DNA from: Fratercula arctica
Taxonomy: Eukaryota; Chordata; Aves; Charadriiformes; Alcidae
DNA length: 64,000 nucleotides
NCBI GenBank assembly: GCA_947846985.1
Contig: CANTUZ010000004.1
Location: 56,211,672 to 56,275,671, forward strand
Direction: 5' to 3'
The first letter of the stretch is position 1, and each line of letters starts with the position of its first letter. The notes under the pieces were generated by a model. That model was not told the origin of the DNA. It searched no databases and worked only from the letters and a program-made list of their open reading frames with translations. Below are positions 14,093-25,900 of the stretch, in pieces. A program made the position numbers and the translations under genes.

Positions 14093-14159
14093 ATAAGAGG
14101 ACCTTGCACGGTACCATATCAGCACATACCTAACAAATGCGCGTACATATCAGCAAAAG
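14093..14159 (+). other. candidate 67-nt internal exon (unassigned)
   Basis: A pyrimidine-rich tract ending ATTACCAG precedes the segment and AAAG|GTAAGTC follows it, so both splice signals are close to vertebrate consensus. One of the three frames is open throughout (22 codons) and the other two hit TAA. The length is not a multiple of three, so an exon here would shift phase. I do not recognise the peptide, and no neighbouring exon could be linked. Cryptic splice pairs of this quality are common in introns. An exon of a noncoding RNA is equally possible. Confidence 0.15.
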
Positions 14160-17100
14160 GTAAGTCATAGTCCATATACAAACAGTTCTGGAGATCGGGC
14201 TTGCCAGGCAACTGTGGTGGGGTTTGCAAGCATTACGTACTTAGGAAATCCTCTCTTGACTTGCCCCAGTACTCTTGGATATTGTTTCATATTAAAGCAT
14301 ATTATTTAGCAACATCTACGACTATATTTGGGAAAATTAAAAACAATAGTCTAGATTTCTGCTTAAAGACATGCACAAGGGAAAGCAGGCGATGACGTGC
14401 AGTATCTGTGAGGGTTGCTAGATGGTGCTAAAGCATATACAGAAGTGTACCACATGTAACTGCTGCATCGGCAGTTTCGGTTACGGGTGAGCGTGGAAGA
14501 CAGAAAAACTGAAGATGTTTTCTGTCTGTCCTATTTTCTACATCACCTCCAATGGAAAGAACACCTCAGCTTCCTTGGTTTCTCAAAGAGTGCTTTATTC
14601 AGATTTGCCCCAAATTACTAAGTTCACATTTTTACATACTTTTACAGTATTTTCTATTTACAGCAGGACTGATTAAATATGTTTTGATGAGGAGACAATT
14701 TACCAGAAGCTGGCATTTCAGGATGACTGAAGTTATTGGGGGGGGGGGGAGAAAAAAAGAAAAAAAGAGAACTGTTAAAAGTATGTGCTTTCAACATTTC
14801 CAGAAGGACAGACATTGACTTTTGTTTTTCAAAGAACATATTCACTTAGAAATTTCTAGTTGCTCAATTTTTGTAAATGTTTACTTGACTGGAGAAGGGA
14901 GAGAGATATAAAGTGAATAATATCTAAAAAGTAAAGTGAGAGTTGCACCAAAAATGGAATGGAATATTTCAGGTAAAATGAAAAAGAGTTGTTTGATACT
15001 TTTCCTTGTTTTACAAAGCAAATAATATAACTAAGCTAACACATACTATGTTGAACATACTGTAAACCAAAACTCACTTTCCTTTGGTTTTGGTTTCATT
15101 CAATGTACATGTTTGTTATTTGCACAGTTACAGTAACTACAATTCCCAACACATTTCAATGTGATTTAAGATCGTCCTGCAGTGTCAGCTGAGGTGTTCT
15201 TTTAAGAGATCAATATAAGATTTAATTCATATCAAGACAAAATCTTTTCTCAAGGGGATACATTAAAAAGCCATACAAGGAGTAGTAAAAAATAAAAAGT
15301 AAAAAACACTGCATTTCTTATGTGAAAAGTTGTGGTGTCAGATAACAGGTAGGAGTACACAAGGGATAAAAGTTATTCTTTGGTTGAAGTATTTATGTTA
15401 AGAATATACGAATTACTCTCAGAGTGATCAGCTATTGTTTGTATATGATGTCATTTTGAAAACTACTTAAAATTAGAAAAAGATCAATTCTAATTTGATT
15501 TGGTGCCAAGAAATGCTGACAATGACAACATTTGTCTGAGTAGTTTGAGTGAATTTAACATTAATCAGGATTTTAATTAGGAAAACAACAAGATTGACTG
15601 TTATTCTGTGGAGACAAGCTGTAACAAACTTCCTCGTAGGTCAGATTCAATTAACTTACAGCCAAAAGAGCATGAAACCACACTGTGATTTAGCAAGCCC
15701 AAAGTCTGCTGAAGTTTCATTCATAAAACAATTCAATGGCACTGCTTCCATTATCAGCATTATTAGAGAGCATCAACGGTGTTCTCAACTCTATTGATTA
15801 GTAACTTTCTTTTCCAGGCACACAAATATATGGCCATTTTCATCATGTCTGAATACCTTATGCACCACTGAAATTGTCATTCCTGTCCCACTATAATATG
15901 GAAATATGTGTCAAAGATGGGACAATCCAAATAACCACAAGAAGAGAATTGCTGAGAGAAATTCTTACAATGAATGAACACTTACTGGCATGAGCTTTTA
16001 TCTTGGCCTGGTGTTTCCTATCACCATGACATCTGAAAGAGGGAAGAGATAAACTTGCTCTGCCTGTGCTCAGCACTGACCAAACATCAGCTATCAATGG
16101 TTTGCATGGTCTCAAGTCCAAACAAGTTTAACAAGGCCACATTGGCTTTAGGTTGGAATTGTATTGCATGCCAGCAGCAGGTCTCTGCCTGAAACACACA
16201 CTGCAGATGTGTCCTTTAAAAAAATGAAGATTTTTATCCCCCCTTTTTTTTTTTATTAATGGACCCATATGAAGCTGTCTTCAGCTGTGGTCATATTTTG
16301 TTTATTGTGGCATGAAACGTTACTGCTCACAAAAGAGGCAATGAGATTCCAGTAAGGTCAATGAAAAATTTTCCTTAGCTATTAGATCAATGTTTAGGTC
16401 AAAAGGCAGTTCCCAGATCAATGAAGAGGACTTTAAAATGGGACTTGATTAATTTAAAAATTCTATAACAAAATATTTTTTAACTTGAACTGGGGAGAGC
16501 CCATGTTTTATTCTTTGTTCTCTTCCTACTAAAAATACATATTCATTCTATGTTATGTATTTGAGAAACCACAGCATTTTAGCCAGAGCTCCTCAGTACT
16601 CCTCATTCCCTGTTTTTGACACGCTTTTCACCTCTTGATGTGAGTTTTCACCTGGATCACTTTGTTAACTCTGACTGATTGTACAACCTCTCCCGAGGTA
16701 ATCACTTAAGCCACTCTTGAAAAAGCCTTTGGTAGAAACAAAGTACTTCCCAATGTGGACTTCTGTCCCACTGACTATTTACAGATTTTATGTGAGGAAT
16801 GCATAAACTGAGATAAGCAAACACTCAGTAGAACAAGGACTACGACATGCTTCTCATTTACTGCTGGCAAGCTTACTATTGCTAGACGAAGAGCGTAGTT
16901 CTCATTTAAATATGGAATTTCTATGCCAAGCAGACACTTCAGCAAAAGGAGCCGAGAGCTGTGTTCCCCTCTTTCCTATTCCACCCACGTAGCAGCTAGC
17001 TGAGGTATTAGGATGCTTCCTCAGGTGTCTGGGCATGAAGTGAGGCTCCTTCTTGAGAGACACACTTCCGAAGCAGAAGAAGAGATTAAAGAGATTACAC

Positions 17101-19074
17101 CCAGGTCTGTTCCTGCACGGCTGTACTGACTACAGCGCAAATACCCATCACGATCATAGAGCGACTGCCAGCAGCAGAGGTTGGTGTGCTCCTGCATGGG
17201 CAGCCCTGAGCCAGCAGCAGCCCAGCAGAGCTCTAGCAGGAGCTATAGACGCCAACTGCTCGTCATGGGCAGACCAATATGCACGACGAGCACCTTCATA
17301 AGAAGGTACTATATTAATAGTGAGGTGTTAGGCAGAGGTGGCTGTGGGCTTTGGCTCTTTCACAGTCAGTGCAGTAGCTAAGTTGGCATTCTGAGGATCA
17401 CAGTTCTTGACTGAAGAACTTAAGCTGTGGGTGGTTTGGCAAGTACAACCAGAGCCCACGGATCTACTCAAATGGTAATTCTGCAATGCGAGGAAAAAAT
17501 CTTACTTGCTAAAGATGATCTAGCTCTGGATGATCTAGACCTTTCTTAAGAAAGGTCTTCACTGACTTAGGAAAAGGTTAGTGTTTACAGACTTTCTACT
17601 CAGCTGGGAAATTTTCTGTAATGGTCTTTAAGGGTATGTGTTTGTCAGTCACTCTTTTGTTAGGTGCAAATGTGAGCCTTTGTGAAAAGGCTACATAATG
17701 ACTCTTGGTATTTACTGTTTCACAAAGGTTTCTGTGAAGCACTTGTAATGAACTCTATTTGAAAAATAAGAGTTCTCATGATAACAATTATTATAAAAGC
17801 ATCTCTGTTCAGATTAACGTGCATATGAAGAAAGGAGATAAATTCTCTTTTTGGCATCCATAAAATTCAGAATAGGTCCAGTGGCAAAATATGGCACAGT
17901 TTAATAAATATTTAAAATTAAGCAGAAATTCCCAGGTAAATGTATATATGCCAGAAGTCAGGCCAGGCTACTTATGATCCACTTTAAAAAGTTTTACAGT
18001 GATGGTGTACTTCATAGACTGTGAGAAAGCTTGTGGTTTGGTTTGGGGTTTTTTGTTTGTTTCGGGTTTGTTTGGTTTGGTTTTTTTTTTTTTTTGTATG
18101 TGTGTGCCATTTCCACTACTGGTGCAGTGCAGATGGGCAAGAAATTATCAAGACTTCTAGAAGTTTATCTTTCATTACACAAGTTGATGCCTGGAGCACA
18201 CACAGACACATCTCTCCAGAAAAAAAGATCACATAGAATTGAAATCTACTCATCTTGTGCCTGTTCCAACGCGTTTTTTAGCCCAACACTAAACTAGAAA
18301 CCTTTAAAAGGACAGCCTTGCTTGATGCAGTTTTAGATGCTTTCCGTAGCAGGAAATAATAGTGCTTTTAAAATGCAGTGAGCTGTCTGCAGAGCACACA
18401 AACAGTCTACCCAAAGAGCATAATATTAGAGCAGTAACACGCCTCATTTCAAAGCTAAATCTATCAAGGTCTGCAGAAATAGTGCTGAAAAATCCTTCAC
18501 CGGTAGGGAATGTAATCACCTCCGAAAGCGTTAGCCCCCAGAGCTGCTGAGACAAGGGAGTTTCAGAACTTGATTGTAATCTCATTATGAACAAGTCACA
18601 TTATCTTTGGTATTGGGAAAGTGAGCCCAGTGCCTTGCGTTTGGTTGCAAGATTACCACTTGCATCCTTTCAGCGGAGGCACATGAGAGTTAAGCTCTGA
18701 GCTGTACCAGAGAAAGCTGTAAAAACTCACAGCTTATTTATATTAAAATATTTTTTGAGTAAGTAATGCAAACAGGGTAAAACGTGAAGAAAGTAAACGA
18801 TGAGCAGGAGGTGAGCAGTTTGTGTATGTTGTGAAGGAGCTGAAGGAATGCCAGGGTGGAATTAATTTCCTATTCACTACGTTCCCTCGCCTAAGAATAG
18901 AATAAAAGTACAAAACACATACATCTCTTTAAAAAGTAGACCTTGGAAAGTAAAACAAAAGCAATCAATCTGAACAGGAAACACTAATGTCTGGGAAACA
19001 ATAAGAGGAACTATTCCACAGAAGAAGGAAAGCATCCGGCAGATGACCTTATGCTTGCTTGTGCAGGCCAGAAT
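14160..19074. other. unique noncoding DNA
   Basis: Nothing recognised. It includes a 12-base G run at 14738-14749 followed by A-rich sequence, and a TTTG/GGTTT-rich low-complexity stretch at about 18035-18100. Confidence 0.5.
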
Positions 19075-19125
19075 GGGGTGTGGGATCAGGAGGGAGAGAG
19101 GGGATTGGAAAGGGGAGGGGGGGGG
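19075..19125 (+). other. G-quadruplex-forming tract
   Basis: Six runs of at least three G occur within 51 bp (19075-19078, 19082-19084, 19092-19094, 19100-19103, 19112-19115, 19117-19125), with loops of 1 to 8 bases. The first four satisfy the usual G3+N1-7 quadruplex rule. No gene start is recognised nearby, so a promoter role cannot be assigned. Confidence 0.75.
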
Positions 19126-21990
19126 AATGATTACTTTTATCCTACTATTTTTTCAGTGTAAAGAAAGAATGCTACTTTAGAGACAACACATGCAAAGTGC
19201 TGGCTTCAAAGGTCTAGTCATCAGCGAGGCGAAATCTTGGAAGACGCTAAGCCTGTTATAGCTTCTGTTGGCTGGACAGTAGTTGGCGTGGTGCAGCCCC
19301 TTTTGGAGCTGGTCTCAGGAGAGCTGTGAAAAAAAGCCCCACCAAACAATACAATAAGATTGTAAGCAAAACAGGACAAAACTCTCAGCAGGCACTGCAT
19401 AGCCCTTTCACAACTAGATACGCCATCTGCTCCCAATCTGTCCTGAGCAAATCAAGCTCACCAATTAAGCAGAGAGCCCCTCAAAGACAGGAGTACTTGA
19501 CTTTGATTCACAGACATAAAAACTCAAGTCAAATTTTCTGTGTACTAGAGTTTGTGTTAGAGCACCATTAGGAAGAAAGGGAGAAAACTTTTCACCACAT
19601 TAATCATCTTAGGAACCTCCTGGTCTGTAAGGACTTTGTTGTAAAACATGTGTTTAGACTGGAAAGTTCATAATCCAGTGTGTAGCTTTAGTGAAATCAG
19701 CATGACTGTTTGTATAAATGCTTAGCAACAGAAGCAAGGGAAAATCTTGGCAAAAATAAATGGATATTTTTCAGAAAAAACTCTGGTGGCTTTTCTGTAC
19801 TTAAGAACCATAGGCATCCTTAAGCAGAGACAAAGAAGCATGCAAAAGCTTATGGGCATTTTTACAAATACACACACATTTTATAAATAACTTTTTGTCT
19901 GGGTACTGCCTGGATGGATGCGTAGTTTAACTGTGCCAACACTCATGATGCCCGTGAGGAAGCAGGGAAGAGAGTGTGTATTATCAAGGAGTGTTGGTCA
20001 TGGTGGTGGTCCAGGTAGCACTCTACATGGCAGGTCAGGCCTATAAGGACATTTCTGCCCATGTGTGGTTTCCACATTCAGCTCACACCAGTAAATTATT
20101 TTCCAGTTTATACCTAGAGAGTTCTGGCACCATCAGTTTGGATAACCAAATTAAATGTATAAGAAACCAACTGCACTGTTCATTTGTGGTTCCCCAAACA
20201 CTGCCAAGAAGTCACGACATCCACAATGAATACTTGAACAACAGTTCTGGTCAGCAACATCTGGTATTTCAGATCTGGGTTCTCGCTTAGTGTTTGAGGA
20301 TTAAAAGTAATACTCTAAAAACCTTTTCACAAATGCAGAAGTGAGTTGAGATGTCTGGTGTGAGGGTTCTTTGTTTCAGTACATGCAATTTTACAAGGCA
20401 CAGAGCTGTGTGAGGGAGAACTAATTCATGCCTAGTATTGAGCGCTCTTCTTTGAGGTTACTGAGCACAAATGCCAAAAATAAAACCCAGGGTTCATAGA
20501 AAACACTGATTGTCTCAGACCAAGGCCATGCCAGCAAGAATAAATGCAGGCTTCTTTTGGCATTTGAAAAAAGTTTATATGCAAAAAAATTTGGTCTTGA
20601 ATTTGATGAAGGTTTTTCAAATCAAAATGCCTCAAATGAAACATTTCAAAACATGGGATGCCTTTATCTGTTCCAATTTTGCTTCACTGGAAGTATTCCT
20701 ACCACATCATTGGTAATCATGCAGGTGAAGGACTTAAAACTTTTCTATCTATGTACAGGAACAGACCTAATACACAGAATGACCTCTCCCAGGCTTTTCC
20801 TTTTCTCTGGTTTCTCCTTTAGTATTTGGCTGACTGGAAGATCTCCAGTTTCAAATTTAGCAAAATCATGCTGTCAATCAAACAGATTTCATCCCAAATA
20901 ACCTAGTCAGACTTAACAACCATGAATTTTCTCTAACATTACCACTGTGCGTTATTGTTTGTAAGAAATGTAGCTGTTCTTCAGCATATTTTAACTACAC
21001 TTTTCAATATATAATTATTTTAGTCTGAAATATACAAAGTCAATGGCAGTTTTGAAAACAATTCTCATTGATTTGAAGGTAATTTGTAGTACCTGATCAT
21101 TAAAATGTGAACAGTAGCTAAACAGTGTGCCTACAAGATGGAATGGGGAATAAAACATGAGTTTTATTTCTGAGTAAGCTCATGGCTTCAATTATTATTC
21201 TTATAGAACTCTTTTCTAACAGGAATTTTTTTGTTACAATATGATCACCACATATTAGATTTGCTTTAAAAAAAGGAAAAACAGCTTACTTTTTAAAGCA
21301 GTGTTTCCGTGTCATGGTTCGGTATGTCACAAACTACATCATCAGGAAACAGCTCTTGATTTGCTTGCCCTTCACATCCTGCTTTACTGACTTCTACTTC
21401 TCTCCAGCAATACCTTATAGCCAATTTTTTTTTTCTTTTCTAACTCCTTTATAAACAGATAAGGATCTATATTTACATTTTGAACTTCCTAGCCATAAGT
21501 TTTGTAACAAAAACAAGTCTGATGTTACGCCTCCTTTCAGGAACGCATTATAATTTAATTAATCTGTCTTGGTTGCATGTACAGGTTAGGGCTTCTGTCT
21601 AGAATGCATAATTCATTTCATAAGAGAATTGTGGGCATCTGACAGAAAAGGCTTTGGAGTTTAATTTATCTAGAGTTCAAGTTTTTGCTTACAAATTTAA
21701 CTTTGGAAGTCAAGGATCCTGGCTGGGAAAGTCATTGAAATTCAGAGGACTGAGAAGAAAATTCTTTGAGCTCTATGAAATAGAATCCTCTGTTTTCCCA
21801 ACCATAACAGCATGACATTATTAAGCTGTGTCTTTGATCTGCAATAAGCATGTCTAATTTGAATTCACTTGATATTACTGCTAGTATCAGCTAAGCTTTT
21901 GTGCATCTTCCGGATTGCAGGAATATTATTGTATAAGGAATATCTTCATCCCAAGCAGGAACATTTGAATCATATTCTTTTCCTCTTCAG
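19126..21990. other. unique noncoding DNA
   Basis: AT-rich, without recognised genes or repeats. Open frames up to 114 codons (20557-20901) carry no known motif. Confidence 0.5.
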
Positions 21991-22125
21991 CAAATGTCAG
22001 GTGCTACAAATCCCAGCCCTTCGGTCACTTGGTTAGAGGACTATAACAAACCAAGAATGAAACCTGTCATTCACTCACCTGTTGTAGGGAGAAAAAAAAG
22101 CAGTTTTATGACCCTGTCTCCTGTG
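21991..22125 (+). CDS. candidate 135-nt internal coding exon, unidentified protein
   Basis: The segment begins after a pyrimidine-rich acceptor ending TCCTCTTCAG and ends before GTAAGAAA, both good vertebrate splice signals. It is exactly 45 codons long, begins and ends in phase 0, and is open throughout in that frame. The encoded peptide is polar and Ser/Pro/Lys-rich: QMSGATNPSPS at the start, a WLEDYNKPRMKP stretch in the middle and a GRKKSS basic-serine motif near the end. This would suit a disordered cytoplasmic segment with possible phosphorylation sites. I cannot assign it to a gene. No partner exons were identified in the window, so a chance splice-like open segment remains quite possible. 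Confidence 0.3.
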
Positions 22126-22433
22126 GTAAGAAATTTGCACAAAGCAAAACATCGTATCTTAAAAATTTCCTCTGGAGGAAATTACTGAAATTTTGTATTC
22201 TTCCCTGAATATTTGCATTTCCTTAGTATATAAATATTACTGCATAACAGATATTAACTACCCAACACACTCAGATTATCAGGATTACTTCAAGATAGCC
22301 CTGCCTCTTAGTGAGTAGCATGGAAGAAAAGGAAGTGACTGATAGAAATCTCCATATCTTTCTACTGTTTTATCATAAAATCTTTATAATGGCCTTTAGA
22401 TACATGCCACACTTTTCTGTCACAAGATGAACA
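22126..22433. other. unique noncoding DNA
   Basis: Nothing recognised between the candidate exon and the CR1 end. Confidence 0.5.
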
Positions 22434-22518
22434 GAGAATCATAGAATTGTTAGAGTTGTAAAGGACATTAAAGATCATCTAGTTCCAACCCCCCCTACCA
22501 TGGCCAGGGACAGAACTT
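22434..22518 (-). mobile_element. CR1 LINE 3' end, short fragment
   Basis: The plus strand reads as the reverse complement of a CR1 terminus: 'agaatcatagaat' followed by degenerate 'gttggaagggacc', then 'tctagttccaacccccc' and 'catggccagggaca'. The element therefore points to the minus strand, with its 3' end at the low coordinate. Only about 85 bp survive, as expected for strong 5' truncation. The 'tagttccaacccccctgccatgggcaggga' type of tail indicates a different subfamily from the copy at 28.6 kb. Confidence 0.85.
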
Positions 22519-22815
22519 AAATAACTCTTAAATATTAACAGGCAAGGATTTTTCTCCCCCTGGCTCTTTTTTCTTTCCACTAAGGAGATTCTTACTGAGA
22601 AATTTGCTTCTTGATCTTGCTGTGACCTGCCACAATCATCTCAGTCTTCTGTTTTCTAAGCATCATTTCCATCAGTCACTGCATTAATGACTTGTTTCAA
22701 GCTTACCCTTGAAAACAGTGATAACTGTTTGTGGCTCGTATGTAAGAGAAACACAGTGTAATGTGAGGCTTGATCCAAAGTCTATCACTTGTCCACTGAG
22801 GTCTTCTCAAACTCT
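22519..22815. other. unique noncoding DNA
   Basis: Nothing recognised apart from open frames that overlap on both strands. Confidence 0.45.
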
Positions 22816-22936
22816 TCAAAAGATTGGAATTGGGTCCCAGATCTTTTGCCTCTGTAAAAGCTTGTGCAGCACCAATGAAAACACGATAGCTCCTGTTAGT
22901 ACGACGAGTACACTCGTTACCATGCAGCAAGCAATG
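22816..22936 (-). other. candidate terminal exon encoding a membrane segment
   Basis: On the minus strand, a pyrimidine-rich acceptor (CACTTCTCTAG) is followed, after one base, by 39 codons and a TGA. The peptide has a hydrophobic stretch of about 20 residues (MVTSVLVVLTGAIVFSLVL), then a short basic tail, HKLLQRQKIWDPIPIF. The layout looks like the end of a single-pass membrane protein, and the tail's W-x-PIP pattern recalls the proline box of cytokine receptors. However, T-rich DNA often encodes hydrophobic runs by chance. Two other frames are also open here. No upstream extracellular-domain exon or WSxWS motif was found. Confidence 0.12.
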
Positions 22937-25900
22937 CTAGAGAAGTGACGATAGTGGAACAGCTTATGTAGTTCATGAATGGAGAGGACTATCTATGTGC
23001 ACGCTTCCTTTGCTTTTGTGATAAAACAAGCAATGAATCTTTAACACTACAAAGCTTTGGCCATGATCTTTGGACTTGACTGGGAGACCAGCATGCAAAC
23101 AACTCATGCAAACCCATGAGGTCAAATAGCACTGCAGAATCTTCCTAAAAGTGAATACTTCCAGTTATTTGTAACGCAGTAGCTCCATGTCACAGAGGAT
23201 CTCCTTGTTTGGTGGCTGCTTTGGGGAGCTGAAGACCCTTGGAGTCGCACCTGCTTCCACGACAGGGAAGCAGAGGGAGTGTCTTCAAGATCAATCACTA
23301 TTCCTATTCTGAAATCTACCTTGTGAGCCTGCGATCTTTCCTTACATGGCAGGAGAATATATAATAAAGATATTATATGTCCAGTGTTGATGGACATTCT
23401 AGACGGATGTGAAAACTTGCCTGAAACACACCCAGTGCATAATGCAATATCATAAGAATGTTTTTAAAGAGTAATATTGCCCTGTCTGGAAGTGAGGGAT
23501 CCTGACTGTGAAAACTTTTTTCACTCTGATTGAAGAATTCTTAGATCTTGTCAGTTTCCTAAATATAATTTCATAAGTAAGATAAAAGAGGTCTGTCTAG
23601 TGCAACCAATTTTTATCTATATACACCCATTTTTCAGGTCATCAGTTGGCTAACTGAGCGTCAAGCAGCAGCCTCCCATATCCTGTATTATTCTGAATGG
23701 GATATATCAGAATTGGGACCTTCATTTAAAGCACAGACAGAGCAAGGGAAGCTGGCAAGAAGCAATGTCAAAGGAATTGTCTGCTGTGGCTTCAGGCAGG
23801 GCTGGAGGCATTGAAAAAGCACTGTTAGCTGACTAACAAGCCATGGGTCTTCAGAAGGACACAGGAGGACACAAGATTTCAGTACCCTAGAGAGGATGCT
23901 TAGTGGTGGCAAATTTTTATAGTATCCATGACAGAAAAAGAGAATAGGCTCTTTTCTAAAGCAAATCGGTAATCTTTCTCCCCTCTCTTCTGTCCTTTTA
24001 TTATGGTTTGCTTTTTTAAGTGGATTTTTTTCTCCTTGAATTATTAATACAAATGTGTTACATCTGTATTAATAATACAATTAATAATAGCTGGGGAGAG
24101 GGATAGACTTAATTTTGGTACCTCAGTTCTGGATGTCATTCAGGCACCAGCTGATTTAAGATTGCATACTTATGAATAATAGCATTTCGAATTTACTTTC
24201 TGAGGGAAACCATGCTCAGACATTTTATATACTTAATTCCTCAAAGGTTTCTTTTTTCTTTTCTCTTTCTTTTCTTTTCCTTTTCTTTTCTCTTTTTTTA
24301 TTTTTTTTTTTTATTATTTTTATTTCACTGTGGCAAGCCATGCCATCCTGTAGAAATGATTGCACTTTCCTTTCTCTAGACCTGATCAAAGATTTTCCCA
24401 TAGCAGTTGCTATGTTTGAACACAGAAGTGTTTTTGGGCTACTCCTGCAATGCTATCCCTCTTCTAAGCACCCATGGTGACTATCCAGCAGGAGGATAGG
24501 AAAAGGAGAAAAAAATACTGGGGTGATGTATAATGCCCTTTCCTGTTCCTGTCAAGATTCACCAGTAAAAACAAAACCCAAGCAATATATTCCACACGTA
24601 GTATGATGTAACCCACCAGTGACTGGAGCTAAGAAAATTTTCACTGGATTTCTCTTACTATGGTGGTGGCAGGATTTTGGGGACAGCTCATTGCTGCTCT
24701 TCAGAGCAGAGAAAATGTGCCTTTACAGCAAGATCTGTCCTTCCCCACACAGTTAACAACTGATTTTTCCAAGACAAAAACTTTTGATTTGTTCAGATGA
24801 GTTGTTTCATTGAAATATGGTCAACATTGAGATGGAGACCATGGAATATCATTATCAGTAATGAAAGATGTATGTTAATAGAAAGAAGTGTGAATGATGT
24901 GGGGTTTTTTTCTAGATACCAGTCTTGGTGCAGTGTATTTTTTAATTTTTTGACACGAGGTATAGTAAGAAATAGTAAGAAATACAAAATAGACTCAGCC
25001 ACCTGCTTGATGTTTTAGAAAGGCTGCAAGAGGTGGGTAAATTCAGTACTGGAGATAAGCACCTTGAGTTCACACTGGAGACAAGCATAGAATATCCACC
25101 TACTCACTACAGTGTTCCTTGCACAATGAGGCCCCAGACTGGCATAAATAATAGGAAAGAATCCCTAGGAAAGGTCTGTGAGGAGGTGTGTTGTAAAATC
25201 AAAGGTCTCATGATGGTTAAATACAGAGCCAGAGACACAATTTGGCACAAACTCGTTGTATGGCAACTTAATTTGACATCTGACTTTGTTCCTCTGTACT
25301 TAGAAGCTGATCAAAGCTTTTTGCTGACCGACAGAGCTTCAATGCAGGAAAGCAGCCTGAGGCACATCAGACTACTGAGTTGGATGAGGAGTGGACACGT
25401 GACAGGTCTGTGGTAGGGCAGGTTGCATGGACGCTACCACCAGCCCTGTGCCACTTTCTTTCCCCACGTTGCAGCCCAGCATCCCAGGAGAGGATCCCTG
25501 ACTCTGTTCGGTCACTCTTCCCTGCTATCTGCCCTCTGGCTCCAGCTTCATCACAGCGGTGCTGCTGCTCCTGCACCCACCTTCTCGGCTGCAGCAGGTC
25601 CCTTGGCAGGGACTGGCCCCTCCGCTGCTGCCAGCATCATGTTCCCTTGCAGCAGTCTGGTGACTGGCAGCAAACACAGCCCATCACAAGTGCTGCAAGT
25701 AATTTATTTATCAAGGAACCACATCCCACTACCTATAACTGCCCATCATAAGCAAGGATATTAGCTCCATTGAAATAAATAGAAGGAATAATTGTTTTGC
25801 CAAAACTCCTTCTCCACAAATAAATAGGAAGAAGGAAGAAGAGAAATCGAGGACATAAGGAGATCTGCGTACAGAGAAGGTACATGCGTTTGCCTTCACC

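Noticed and set aside
25380..25764. GC-richer patch with 113- and 123-codon overlapping frames as a CpG-island gene start
   Set aside because: CpG density is modest, two frames are open at once, and no promoter or splice donor is evident.
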